Made by a program: the position numbers and the translations under genes. Below the pieces are notes generated by a model. The model made no database searches. It saw only the letters and a program-made list of their open reading frames with translations, and had not been told where the DNA came from. This document shows positions 33,299 through 41,372 of a stretch of DNA of 64,000 nucleotides, in pieces (within the stretch, counting starts at the first letter, position 1; each line of letters begins with the position of its first letter). Source of the DNA: SZAS-79 sp963844255. Its GTDB lineage: Bacteria > Pseudomonadota > Gammaproteobacteria > Burkholderiales > SG8-39. The stretch spans positions 45,960 through 109,959 of the forward strand of contig CAWJNP010000066.1 in assembly GCA_963844255.1 (NCBI GenBank), given 5' to 3'.

Positions 33299-35305
33299 AT
33301 GTCCAAGCGCGCGCCGCACGCCCCATCCGTTCCGTCCCGCCACCAGCTTGCCCTGCACGAGGCCGTCGCCGCCTATACGCGGGGCGACTGGAATGAAGCC
33401 GAAAAGCTGTGCCGCCGCATCCTCAAGGCAATGCCCGGCCAGTTCGATACGCTCCATCTTCTCGGCATCATTGCCGCGCAGACGCAACGCACCGAGGAAG
33501 CTGCCGTCCTGCTCGGACGTGCGGTTGCGATCAACCCGGGCGACGCGGCGGCACACTCCAACCGCGGCAATGCGCTGCAGACGCTGCGCAGGCTGGAGGA
33601 GGCGCTGGCGAGCTACGATCGCGCGCTGGCGCTCAAGCCCGACTATGCCGAGGCCTGCCTCAATCGCGGCAGCGCGCTGCAGGACCTCGGACGGCTCGAC
33701 GAAGCCTTGGCGAGCTACGACCGCGCGCTCATGCTGCGACCGGACTACCCCGAGGCGCACTACAACCGCGGTGTCGTCCTCCAGGACCTGAATCGCCAGG
33801 AGGAGGCGCTGGCAAGCTACGAGCGAGCGCTGGCGCTCAATCCCGACCACGCCGATGCACACCGCAATTGCGGCGTCGCGCAGCAGGCCCTTGGGCGTCC
33901 ACTGGAGGCGATGGCGAGCTACGGGCGCGCGCTGGCCCTGCGGCCGGATTTTGCCGAGGCGCTCAGCAGCCGTGGTGTCGCCCTGCAGTCGCTTGATCGT
34001 CCGGTCGAGGCGCTCGAGGATTTCGAGCGCGCGCTTGCACTGGCGCCGCAGTTCGCCGAGGCGCACTGCAACCGCGGCGTCGCGCTGCTCGAGTTGGCTC
34101 GTCCGGCGGAGGCGCTCGAGAGTTATGCGCGCGCGCTGGCCTTGCAGCCGGATTTCGCCGAGGCGCATGCCAATCGCGGGGCCGCGCTGCACGAGCAGTG
34201 GCGGCTCGACGAGGCGCTCGCGAGCTACGACCGCGCGCTCGCGCTCAAGCCGGGCCAGCCTGGCGCGTGGAGCGGCCGCGGCATCGTGCTGCAGGAGATG
34301 AACCGGCTCGACGAGGCGCGCCAATGCTACGAGCGCGCAATCTCGCTCGCGCCGAACTTTGCGGAAGCGCACTTCAACCTCTCGACCTGCTGCCTGATGC
34401 AGGGCGACCTTGCGCGCGGCTGGAAGGAGTACGAGTGGCGCTGGCGGCACAAGAAGCTGGAGAAGACGCTGGGCAAGCGGCGCGAATTCACCCAGCCGCA
34501 GTGGACGGGCGCGCAGTCCCTGGAGGGCCGCACGCTGCTGCTCCATGCCGAACAGGGTTTCGGCGACACCATCCAGTTCTGTCGTTATGCCCGGGCCGCA
34601 GGCGAGCGCGGCGCGCGCGTGATACTCGAAGTGCCGCGGCCGCTGCGCACGCTGCTCATGAGCCTCGCAGGCGTGGCCACGCTGGTGGAGGAAGGCGGCG
34701 CGCTGCCGGCGTTCGATTTCCACTGCCCCCTGCTGAGCCTGCCGCTGGCTTTCGAAACCGGTCCTGAGTCGGTTCCTTCGCCCGGGCGCTATATCGAAAG
34801 CAGTCCGGAACGTGTGGCGCGCTGGCGCGCGCAACTCGGCGAGCCTGAGGAATTACGCGTCGGCCTTTCATGGAGCGGCAGCCGCGCGAACGTCGGCGAC
34901 GCCAAGCGCAGCATCACGCTCGCCGAACTGGTCCAATACCTGCCCCCGCAACACAAGTATTTCAGCCTGCAGAAGGATATGCGCGACGGCGATGCCGAAA
35001 TTTTCGCCACCCATCCGAACATCCGTCACATGGGCGCCGACTTTGCCGACACGGCCGCGCTGTGCGAACTCATGGACGTGGTGGTCAGCGTGGACACCAG
35101 CATCGCACACCTGGCCGGCGCGCTCGGCCGCCCGGTGTGGATCCTGCTGCCGGTGATACCGGACTGGCGCTGGCAGCTCAAAGGCGAAACCAGCCCCTGG
35201 TATCGCAGCGCCCGGCTGTTCAGGCAGGAGGCGATCGGCGACTGGCGCGGCGTTTTCGAACGCGTGCGCGCCGGTCTGCTCGAACTGCCGTCCGCCGCTA
35301 TCTGA
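33299..35305 (+). CDS. TPR-repeat glycosyltransferase
   Basis: A 668-residue protein with ~10 tetratricopeptide repeats (residues ~17-390; consensus AEAHxNRGxALQxLxRLDEA followed by ALASYDRALALKPDF) and a C-terminal GT-B domain related to GT9/GT41 enzymes (LLLHAEQGFGDTIQFCRYAR, VGLSWSGSRAN, VVSVDTSIAHLAGALGRPVW, PDWRWQLKGETSPWYRSARL). Such proteins glycosylate proteins or glycans, with TPRs holding the acceptor. The units at 33550-34370 are nearly identical at DNA level. The ATG at 33299 gives the natural N-terminus; its stop overlaps the NIPSNAP gene tail by 8 bp (convergent). Confidence 0.88.
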   Translation: MSKRAPHAPSVPSRHQLALHEAVAAYTRGDWNEAEKLCRRILKAMPGQFDTLHLLGIIAAQTQRTEEAAVLLGRAVAINPGDAAAHSNRGNALQTLRRLEEALASYDRALALKPDYAEACLNRGSALQDLGRLDEALASYDRALMLRPDYPEAHYNRGVVLQDLNRQEEALASYERALALNPDHADAHRNCGVAQQALGRPLEAMASYGRALALRPDFAEALSSRGVALQSLDRPVEALEDFERALALAPQFAEAHCNRGVALLELARPAEALESYARALALQPDFAEAHANRGAALHEQWRLDEALASYDRALALKPGQPGAWSGRGIVLQEMNRLDEARQCYERAISLAPNFAEAHFNLSTCCLMQGDLARGWKEYEWRWRHKKLEKTLGKRREFTQPQWTGAQSLEGRTLLLHAEQGFGDTIQFCRYARAAGERGARVILEVPRPLRTLLMSLAGVATLVEEGGALPAFDFHCPLLSLPLAFETGPESVPSPGRYIESSPERVARWRAQLGEPEELRVGLSWSGSRANVGDAKRSITLAELVQYLPPQHKYFSLQKDMRDGDAEIFATHPNIRHMGADFADTAALCELMDVVVSVDTSIAHLAGALGRPVWILLPVIPDWRWQLKGETSPWYRSARLFRQEAIGDWRGVFERVRAGLLELPSAAI

Positions 35306-35927
35306 TCGGCGAGAACGGCGCGGCCAGCAGGATCTTGGTTTCCTGCGCAACCGTGGTGTAGGGCGCGTCGCCGGGCCCCGCGCTCGGCGGCCAGGTGCCG
35401 CTGGCCAGCGCCTGCTTCCTCGCCTCCATGCGCTGGTCCATCGACTTGTACGGCCAGATGTGGACGAACTTGTTGAGTCCGCCCAGTTCGGAGAACCAGG
35501 TCGCGAGGATTGGTGAGATCTTGACCCGCGCGGCGAGCGGTTTCTCCCAGACCTTCTGGACTTTCGGGTAGTCGCCGGGATTCAGCGTATAGGTTCGCAT
35601 CTCGAAATACGGGCCGATCTCGCCGGGCTCGAGCGCGGGGGAGTTCGGCCATGGCAGCATGATGTCCGACTGCATCGAAACGATGAACTCGCTGATCTTC
35701 GGGGGCCAGTCGCCGCCGGCGACCGAGGCCGCGCGGATCCGGCCGCGTTCCGCGAGGTCCGCATAGGGCCAGACGTGGATGATCTGGTTGAGCGGTCCGA
35801 TCTCGGTGTACCAGAACGCCGCCATCGGAGAGAAGGCCTTGCGCTTTTCGTAGGCCTCGCCGAACCGCTTGATCACCTCGGGCAGCGAGCGCGGCTTGAG
35901 TGCGTAGGTGCGCATTTCGTAGATCAT
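35298..35927 (-). CDS. Tandem NIPSNAP-domain protein
   Basis: A 209-residue protein made of two NIPSNAP (ferredoxin-like dimeric alpha/beta barrel) domains, starting IYEMRTYALKPRSLPEVIKR and YFEMRTYTLNPGDYPKVQKV, each with the IIHVWPYADL / KFVHIWPYKS segment. The ATG at 35927 follows AAGGAGAGATTCG, a strong ribosome site. Such proteins are often encoded near catabolic or transport genes of Betaproteobacteria; enzymatic function is not established. Confidence 0.88.
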   Translation of the reverse strand: MIYEMRTYALKPRSLPEVIKRFGEAYEKRKAFSPMAAFWYTEIGPLNQIIHVWPYADLAERGRIRAASVAGGDWPPKISEFIVSMQSDIMLPWPNSPALEPGEIGPYFEMRTYTLNPGDYPKVQKVWEKPLAARVKISPILATWFSELGGLNKFVHIWPYKSMDQRMEARKQALASGTWPPSAGPGDAPYTTVAQETKILLAAPFSPIR

Positions 35928-36024
35928 CGAATCTCTCCTTGATTGTCTCAGGGACTGTCGCCCGGGTTGTCCGGCAGGGCGGACCGGGCGCATACTTTAC
36001 CAACAAGTTCAGGGACCAACGGGC

Positions 36025-36939
36025 ATGACGATGAAACTGTTTCCGGTGACCGAAGGCTTCGCCGCCGAGGTCGGCGACATTGATCTGTCGCAACCGCTCG
36101 ATGCGTTGACCCTGAAGGCGGTGCAGGAGGCCTTCGCCACGTACGCGGTACTGGTCTTTCCAGCGCAGACGCTCACGCAGGAGCAGCACCTCGCCTTCGC
36201 GCGCAATTTCGGTCCGCACGAGCGCACCGTGCAGGTCGCGCTGCGCAACGAGAAGCTGCGCGTGCGCGAGGAATTCGCCGACATCGCCAACCTCGATGCC
36301 AACGGCAAGCTGTGGGATCGCAATGCGCGGATCAGGTTGTTTCAACTCGGCAACCGGCTGTGGCATACCGACAGCTCGTTCAAGGCGCCCAGCGGCTATG
36401 CCTCGCTGTTGTATGCGCGCAGCGTGGCGCCGATCGGCGGGCACACCGAATTCGCCGACCTGCGCGCCGCCTGGGACGCGCTGCCCGCAGCGATGAAAAA
36501 GCGCCTCGAGGGCCTGATCGGCGAGCACTCGCTGATGTATTCGCGCCGCAGGCTCGGGTTCACCTCCTTCACGCCCGAGGAGATTGCCGCGTTCGCGCCG
36601 GTGCGGCGCCCTCTGGTGCGGCGCATCCCCGAGAGCGGACGGGATTCCCTTTATATCGCCTCCCACATCGGCCGGATCGAGGGCATGGATGATGCGGAAG
36701 CCGAGGCGCTGCTCGCCGAGCTGACTGCGCACGCCATCCAGCGCCAGTTCGTGTACACCCACCGCTGGCGTGTGGGCGATCTCGTGATGTGGGACAACCG
36801 CTGCACCATGCACCGCGGCACCGAATACGATGACCTGCGCTGGCCGCGCGACCTGCAGCGCTCAACGACGTCTGACCGGCTGGATGCGTTCGGCGTCGAG
36901 GAAAAACCCAGCGCGCTGGCCGTTGCGTCGAACTACTGA
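36025..36939 (+). CDS. TauD/TfdA family 2-oxoglutarate dioxygenase
   Basis: An Fe(II)/2-oxoglutarate-dependent dioxygenase (304 aa). The facial triad is visible: His-x-Asp in RLWHTDSSFKAPSGYASLLY (~113-117) and the distal His in DNRCTMHRGTEYDDL (~267), with the co-substrate Arg in RDLQRSTTSDR. The family includes taurine, 2,4-D and related acid hydroxylases; the N-terminus GFAAEVGDIDLSQPLDALTL is typical. It is followed ~115 bp later by a TctC-type receptor, so the substrate may be a carboxylic or sulfonic acid taken up from outside. Confidence 0.9.
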   Translation: MTMKLFPVTEGFAAEVGDIDLSQPLDALTLKAVQEAFATYAVLVFPAQTLTQEQHLAFARNFGPHERTVQVALRNEKLRVREEFADIANLDANGKLWDRNARIRLFQLGNRLWHTDSSFKAPSGYASLLYARSVAPIGGHTEFADLRAAWDALPAAMKKRLEGLIGEHSLMYSRRRLGFTSFTPEEIAAFAPVRRPLVRRIPESGRDSLYIASHIGRIEGMDDAEAEALLAELTAHAIQRQFVYTHRWRVGDLVMWDNRCTMHRGTEYDDLRWPRDLQRSTTSDRLDAFGVEEKPSALAVASNY

Positions 36940-37054
36940 GAAGAGTACTGGCGCTCCGTGGAGGCTGGTATTCGGCTGGCGTTGGCCTATAATCCCGCCC
37001 CCGTAAAGCAACCCATCCGGGGCCGTCAGGCCCCTCCATTCCAGCGAGGTTCAC

Positions 37055-38038
37055 GTGTTGAAACAATTCAAGGGCGCACTGCTTGCCGCCGCAGCGCTTG
37101 CAATTCCCTTCGCGATGCCGAATGCCGTGGCACAGTATCCGACCAAGCCGGTCACGATCATCGTTCCGTTTGCCGCTGGAGGTCCGACCGATACCGTCGC
37201 GCGGGTGATGGCGCAGTCCATGACCAAGCCGATGGGCCAGACCTTGCTGGTCGAGAACAAGCCCGGCGCGGGCGGTACGATCGCCGCCGAGCATGTCGCC
37301 AAGGCGCGCCCCGACGGTTACACGATCCTGCTGCACCATATCGGGATGTCCACGGCGCCGTCGCTGTATCGCACCCTGCGCTACAACGTGGTCGACAGCT
37401 TCGAGCCGATCGGTCTGATCGCCGACGTGCCGATGACGCTGGTGGCGAAGCCGGGGTTTCCCGCCAAGGACTTCAAGGAGCTGCTGGCCTATGCCAAGGC
37501 CAACAAGGTCAAGGTGACCTACGCGAACGCCGGCGTCGGTTCGGCCTCGCATCTGTGCGGCATGCTGTTCATGAGCGCGATCGACACCGAACTCACCACG
37601 GTGCCGTATAAAGGCACCGGCCCGGCGATGAACGACCTGCTCGGCGGCCAGGTGGACCTCATGTGCGACCAAACCACCAACACCACCTCGCAGATCAGGA
37701 GCGGCAAGATCAAGGCCTACGGCGTGACCTCGAAGACCCGCGTCGCCTCGCTGAAGGATATCCCGACCCTCGACGAGCAGGGGCTCAAGGGATTTGAAGT
37801 CGGCGTCTGGCACGGCTTCTACGCGCCCAAGGGCACACCCAAGCCGGTTCTCGACAAGCTCGTCGCTGCGCTGCAGGAAGCGCTCAAGGATCCGGTGGTC
37901 AAGACCCGCTTCAACGAACTCGGTACCGATCCGGTGACCCAGGCCCAGGGCACACCGGCCGCGCTCGCCGCGCAACTGAAGTCGGAGATCGCCAAGTGGA
38001 GTCCGCTGATCAAGAAGGCCGGTGTCTACGCTGACTGA
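37055..38038 (+). CDS. Tripartite tricarboxylate transporter receptor (TctC/Bug family)
   Basis: A periplasmic solute receptor of the Bug/TctC family (327 aa, GTG start). Signal peptide KGALLAAAALAIPFAMPNAVA, then YPTKPVTIIVPFAAGGPTDT, the signature ligand-loop motif, and NKPGAGGTIAAEHVAKARPD, NAGVGSASHLCGMLF and VPYKGTGPAMNDLLGG. It binds an unidentified carboxylate and delivers it to a TctAB membrane pair, which is not in the window; orphan receptors are common in Betaproteobacteria. A hairpin GGGGCC-GTCA-GGCCCC precedes the start; a terminator follows. Confidence 0.92.
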   Translation: MLKQFKGALLAAAALAIPFAMPNAVAQYPTKPVTIIVPFAAGGPTDTVARVMAQSMTKPMGQTLLVENKPGAGGTIAAEHVAKARPDGYTILLHHIGMSTAPSLYRTLRYNVVDSFEPIGLIADVPMTLVAKPGFPAKDFKELLAYAKANKVKVTYANAGVGSASHLCGMLFMSAIDTELTTVPYKGTGPAMNDLLGGQVDLMCDQTTNTTSQIRSGKIKAYGVTSKTRVASLKDIPTLDEQGLKGFEVGVWHGFYAPKGTPKPVLDKLVAALQEALKDPVVKTRFNELGTDPVTQAQGTPAALAAQLKSEIAKWSPLIKKAGVYAD

Positions 38039-38414
38039 GCGGGCTCGCTCCATCGTCAAGGCCGGCGGACTTGCGCTGCCGGCCTTTTTCTTTTTTCCGG
38101 GCCTTGCGCGTGCGGCGCCGCCCGCGACGGACGCTGTCTGGAAGCGGATCGCTGAAGGCGGGGTCGCGGTGATGATCCGCCATGCGCAGACCGTTCCCGG
38201 CGTCGGGGACCCACCGGAGTTTCGCCTCGACGAGTGCAGCACCCAGCGCAATCTTTCCGCCGAAGGCCGCACCCAGGCAACACTGCTGGGCGCCGCTTTC
38301 AAGGCGCGCGGCACCGAGCCGGCGCAGAGCACGGCGGTGAAAAAGCTGATTGCGGGCGTGAAGCCGGGCGAACTGCTGGTGCTCGTCACCCGTCAGGTGA
38401 ACATCACTTCGTAA
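38022..38414 (+). pseudogene. Histidine-phosphatase family gene, internally deleted and truncated
   Basis: Encodes a leader and the start of a SixA-like histidine phosphatase (VAVMIRHAQTVPGVGDPPEF, DECSTQRNLSAEGRTQATLL) with the first catalytic RHA intact. After AAFKARG it jumps to TEPAQSTAVKKLIAG, losing the ~38 residues that normally lie between, and the second catalytic His is Arg (LVTRQVNITS). It then stops in a G-rich repeat instead of continuing ALTG. At 130 residues it is well below the ~180 expected. The first codons overlap the TctC stop and span its terminator. Probably non-functional. Confidence 0.75.
38058..38096 (+). terminator. Intrinsic terminator after the TctC gene
   Basis: A 9-bp stem AAGGCCGGC / GCCGGCCTT with an 11-nt loop, followed by TTTTTCTTTTTT. 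It begins 20 bp past the TctC stop and lies within the reading frame of the decayed phosphatase gene, whose signal-peptide-like LPAFFFF is encoded by its T-run. Confidence 0.85.
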
Positions 38415-38416
38415 TG

Positions 38417-38470
38417 GGGGGTCCGAGGGGGGGTACTCCCCCCTTCCCCGCGGGGGGTCCGAGGGGGGGC
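38417..38470 (+). repeat. G-tract direct repeat
   Basis: Two perfect copies of an 18-bp unit (six G, TCCGA, seven G) at 38417-38434 and 38453-38470, with a C-tract between and a further C-run just after. The C-runs can pair with the G-tracts as hairpins, and the G-runs could form a quadruplex. It marks the point where the phosphatase gene is cut off, before the convergent hydrolase gene. Confidence 0.8.
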
Positions 38471-38492
38471 GGCCAGCCCCCCCTTTCAAGAC

Positions 38493-39413
38493 CTAGGCAA
38501 CACCGTGCTTCTTGAACCAGGCGAGCATGCGCTTCCAGCCGTCTTCCGCGGCTTCCTTGCGGTAGCTCGGCCGGTAGTCCGCGTGAAAGGCGTGCGGCGT
38601 ATCGGGATAGACATGGATCATCGATTCCTTGTCCTTGCCGAAGGCGAGCAGGGCGGCGCGCATGCGCTCGACCATCACCACCGGAATGCCCGGGTCGGCG
38701 CCACCGTACAGGCCGAGCACCGGGGCGTGGAGCTGGTCGGCGATGTCCAGCGGCGTCAGCGGCATTGCGGGCGGATTCGCGTTCATGGGGCCGTACCAAG
38801 CCACGCCGGCTTTGATCTTCTTCGAGTGCGCGGTGTACATCCAGACCGTGCGTCCGCCGCGGCACATGCCGGTGATGCCCAACTTCTTCGCGTTTGCGCC
38901 GGGCTGTTTTTCGATCCAGGCGACCAGCGCATCGAGGTCGGCCAGCATCACCTTGTCCTCGAGCGCGTTGGCGATCGGCAGCACCTCCTTGATGTCGGTC
39001 ATCTTGGCCAGGTCGCCCTTGCGGAAGTAGGGATCGAACGTCACGGCGAAATAACCCAGCTTGGCGAGCCGCCGGCAGATGTCCTGCTGGTAGCGATGCA
39101 TGCCGAAGATCTCGGGCACTACAATGACGACCGCGTGCTTTCCGCCTTTTTCGGGCATCGCCGCGTAACCCGGCATCTGGCCGCCTTCGACCGCGACCTT
39201 GAAGTCCATGCCCTTGAGGCCGGCAGAGTCGGTGGTGATGGCGGTCTCGGCCTGCACCGGGCCGGCGGAGAGCGCAAAGCCGGCGGCGAGGCCCGTGGCC
39301 ACGCTGCCGGTGATGAAGTTGCGGCGATTCACCCGGGGCTGGGGTACGAGGCTGAGGAAATGCGGATCGATCTGAGGGTTCTGGACTGCTTGTTTGGGCA
39401 CGACGCTCTCCAT
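38493..39413 (-). CDS. Dienelactone hydrolase family protein with Tat signal
   Basis: A 306-residue alpha/beta hydrolase. The N-terminus carries a twin-arginine-type signal (VNRRNFITGSVATGLAAGFA). Catalytic Cys in LGITGMCRGGRTVWMY, with Asp in GLYGGADPGIP and His in YPDTPHAFHADYRPSYR, completes the DLH triad; VVIVVPEIFGMHRYQQDICR is also typical. DLH enzymes open dienelactones in aromatic degradation, but many exported paralogues have unknown esterase substrates. The ATG at 39413 is used; divergent from the AhpD-like gene. Confidence 0.9.
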   Translation of the reverse strand: MESVVPKQAVQNPQIDPHFLSLVPQPRVNRRNFITGSVATGLAAGFALSAGPVQAETAITTDSAGLKGMDFKVAVEGGQMPGYAAMPEKGGKHAVVIVVPEIFGMHRYQQDICRRLAKLGYFAVTFDPYFRKGDLAKMTDIKEVLPIANALEDKVMLADLDALVAWIEKQPGANAKKLGITGMCRGGRTVWMYTAHSKKIKAGVAWYGPMNANPPAMPLTPLDIADQLHAPVLGLYGGADPGIPVVMVERMRAALLAFGKDKESMIHVYPDTPHAFHADYRPSYRKEAAEDGWKRMLAWFKKHGVA

Positions 39414-39489
39414 GAGGGTGGAAATCCGGTGGGAAGGGAACCTATTAGAATACGTTCCCAGCCGGCACTTTATTCCATTCGGAATCACA

Positions 39490-40074
39490 ATGAAAAGCAA
39501 ACCCGTCAGTCGTTTCCCGGTACCCGAACTCGCCTCCCTGCCCGAGGATATCCGCACCAAGCTGGTTGCCGTGCAGGACAAGGCCGGCTTCATCCCCAAC
39601 GTGTTTCTCGCACTGGCGCATCGCCCGGAGGAGTTCCGCGCGTTCTTCGCCTATCACGACGCGCTGATGGAAAAGGAAGGCGGCCTGACGAAGGCCGAGC
39701 GCGAGATGATCGTGGTCGCGACTTCCGGGGCCAACGAATGCCAGTACTGCGTGATTGCGCACGGCGCGATCTTGCGGATCCGTGCGAAAGACCCTCTGAT
39801 CGCCGACCAGCTGGCGATCAACTATCGCAAGGCCGACATCACCCCGCGCCAGCGCGCGATGCTCGACTTCGCCATGCACATCGCGCTCGATGCCGCGAGC
39901 GTGGGCGACGACGACCTGGACGAGTTGCGTGATCAGGGCTTCTCGGACGAGGACATCTGGGACATCGGCGCGATCGCCGCGTTCTTTGCCCTGTCCAACC
40001 GCATGGCCAACCTGACCAGCATGCGGCCGAACGACGAGTTCTATCTCATGGGAAGGGTGAAGAAGGAAAAATGA
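39490..40074 (+). CDS. AhpD-like peroxidase-related protein
   Basis: A 194-residue carboxymuconolactone decarboxylase/AhpD-fold protein of the uncharacterised-peroxidase-related subgroup. The redox motif is NECQYCVIAHGA (ECxxCxxxH, ~77-87), with RPEEFRAFFAYHDALMEKEG and ALSNRMANLTSMRPNDEFY characteristic of the subgroup. It likely handles peroxides or acts as a thiol-dependent antioxidant. The stop overlaps the chelatase start (ATGA at 40071-40074). The ATG at 39490 is preferred over upstream in-frame codons that lie in the promoter region. Confidence 0.88.
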   Translation: MKSKPVSRFPVPELASLPEDIRTKLVAVQDKAGFIPNVFLALAHRPEEFRAFFAYHDALMEKEGGLTKAEREMIVVATSGANECQYCVIAHGAILRIRAKDPLIADQLAINYRKADITPRQRAMLDFAMHIALDAASVGDDDLDELRDQGFSDEDIWDIGAIAAFFALSNRMANLTSMRPNDEFYLMGRVKKEK

Positions 40075-40442
40075 CCACCGGCATCATCCTGTTTGCGCAC
40101 GGCGCCCGCGACCCCGATTGGTCCAAGCCGGTGCTGCGCCTGCAGCGCATGCTGGCTGAACGCATGCCGGGGGCGATGGTCGAGCCGGCTTACCTGGAAT
40201 ACATGACGCCGACCCTCGAGGGCGCGGCCGGCGCCCTGGTTGCACGCGGCGCCACCGAACTCTCGATCGTCCCGGTATTCCTCGCCAACGGCGGACACCT
40301 CAAGGACGACCTGCCGGTGCGCGTGGCCGCCATCGGCGCGGCGCACCCCGGGATCGCGGTGCGCATCGCCCCGCCGATCGGCGAAGTCGACACCATCCTG
40401 GCCGCCATTTCCGGCTGGATCGAGGGCATGCACAAAACCTGA
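40071..40442 (+). CDS. cbiX: CbiX-type sirohydrochlorin chelatase
   Basis: A 123-residue single-domain chelatase. Key features are LFAHGARDPDWSKPVLRLQR (catalytic His ~10) and VPVFLANGGHLKDDLPVRV (second His ~79). It inserts Fe or Co into sirohydrochlorin; next to nirB, whose product needs siroheme, iron insertion is the likely role. Being a short CbiX (homodimeric form), its metal preference cannot be read from sequence. It is translationally coupled to the AhpD-like gene upstream. Confidence 0.88.
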   Translation: MTTGIILFAHGARDPDWSKPVLRLQRMLAERMPGAMVEPAYLEYMTPTLEGAAGALVARGATELSIVPVFLANGGHLKDDLPVRVAAIGAAHPGIAVRIAPPIGEVDTILAAISGWIEGMHKT

Positions 40443-40511
40443 GCGCCGCATCTCTTGGGCATGCTTCTTGCGGATGTCACAGTCCGGAAGCTTGTCTTGC
40501 AGGGGTGCCCC

Positions 40512-41087
40512 ATGCTGCGCGTCATGATCGTCGACGACAGCGAAGAACGTTCGCTCTATCTTCGGCTGATGCTGGAACAGGTCGGCTACACGGTGGTCGC
40601 CGAGGTATTCGAGCCGCGCATGATCTACGAGGCGGTGAAAACCCACGCGCCGGACGTGATCATCATCGACACCGAGTCGCCCTCGCGAGACACGCTGGAG
40701 CACGTCGCCTTGCTCTCGGAGCGCGATCCGCGTCCGATCGTGATGTTTTCCTCCGATCGCGGCAGCACGGCCATACGTGAGGCGGTGCAGGCGGGGGTGT
40801 CGGCCTATATCGTGGACGGGCTGGCGGCCGAGCGGGTCAAGCCGATCATCGAGGTCGCCATCGCGCGCTTCGAGTCCTACCAGGCAGTCAAGACCGAGCT
40901 GGCCGAGGTCAAGACCAGGCTGTCGGACCGGAAGCTCATCGATCGCGCCAAGGGGGTGCTGATGAAAGCGCGCGGGCTGGACGAGAACGCGGCCTATGCG
41001 GCGCTGCGCAGGCTGGCCATGGAGCGCAGCCTGTCCATGGGTGAGGTTTCCCGCCAGCTGCTCGCGGTTTCCGACCTGCTCAGCTAG
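40512..41087 (+). CDS. nasT: ANTAR response regulator, NasT-like
   Basis: A 191-residue RNA-binding antiterminator. A receiver domain at the N-terminus (VMIVDDSEERSLYLRLMLEQ, DVIIIDTESPSRDTLEHVAL with the phospho-acceptor Asp) is followed by a coiled linker and a C-terminal ANTAR domain (LIDRAKGVLMKARGLDENAA, YAALRRLAMERSLSMGEVSR). NasT binds leader RNA and prevents termination when nitrate or nitrite is present, usually controlled by NasS, which is absent here. The ATG at 40512 starts the receiver fold; the target leader lies directly downstream. Confidence 0.9.
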   Translation: MLRVMIVDDSEERSLYLRLMLEQVGYTVVAEVFEPRMIYEAVKTHAPDVIIIDTESPSRDTLEHVALLSERDPRPIVMFSSDRGSTAIREAVQAGVSAYIVDGLAAERVKPIIEVAIARFESYQAVKTELAEVKTRLSDRKLIDRAKGVLMKARGLDENAAYAALRRLAMERSLSMGEVSRQLLAVSDLLS

Positions 41088-41190
41088 CTGTCCGGTACGG
41101 CGGCCGGGCCATGCTGCGCAGCAAGTGCTGCAGCATGGCGCGCGGCATGAGGCTTGTGCACCGCAAAAGAGCATGTTTTCCCGCAATCCG

Positions 41191-41258
41191 GCCATGCAAG
41201 CCGTGGCACACGGCTTGCATGGCTGTTTCCGTCCGGCCGGACCAACGAAGGTCCGGCC
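41191..41258 (+). promoter_or_regulatory. ANTAR-responsive leader hairpins of nirB
   Basis: Two hairpins precede the attenuator. The first is a perfect 15-bp inverted repeat (GCCATGCAAGCCGTG, loop GCA, CACGGCTTGCATGGC; 41191-41223). The second is a 9-bp stem GGCCGGACC / GGTCCGGCC with hexaloop AACGAA (41235-41258), having A at position 1 and G at position 4 as in known ANTAR targets. The first does not show a clean hexaloop. A further hairpin (GCCATGCTGC / GCAGCATGGC) lies at 41108-41139. Confidence 0.8.
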
Positions 41259-41265
41259 CTCGAAC

Positions 41266-41325
41266 AATGGCGTTCTCGTGCAGGTCCGCGACTGGTGGGG
41301 CCTGCGCGACAACGCCATTTTTTTT
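41266..41325 (+). terminator. nirB leader attenuator
   Basis: AATGGCGTT (41266-41274) pairs with AACGCCATT (41311-41319), enclosing an inner GCAGG/CCTGC stem, and is followed by seven to eight T. It lies 48 bp before the nirB start and just after the ANTAR hexaloop hairpin, as expected for a NasT-controlled antitermination site. Confidence 0.88.
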
Positions 41326-41372
41326 GCGGGTATGCAGTCACTGCGGCGCGGCGCCACACGGGGAAGGCAGCG

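Noticed and set aside
33550..34370. Regular ~102-bp repeats resembling a CRISPR or satellite array
   Set aside because: They are in-frame TPR codons of one protein; there are no unique spacers between short palindromic repeats.
33119..34834. 571-codon antisense frame over the TPR gene
   Set aside because: Periodic product reflecting the TPR DNA repeats on the other strand; no start context or domain.
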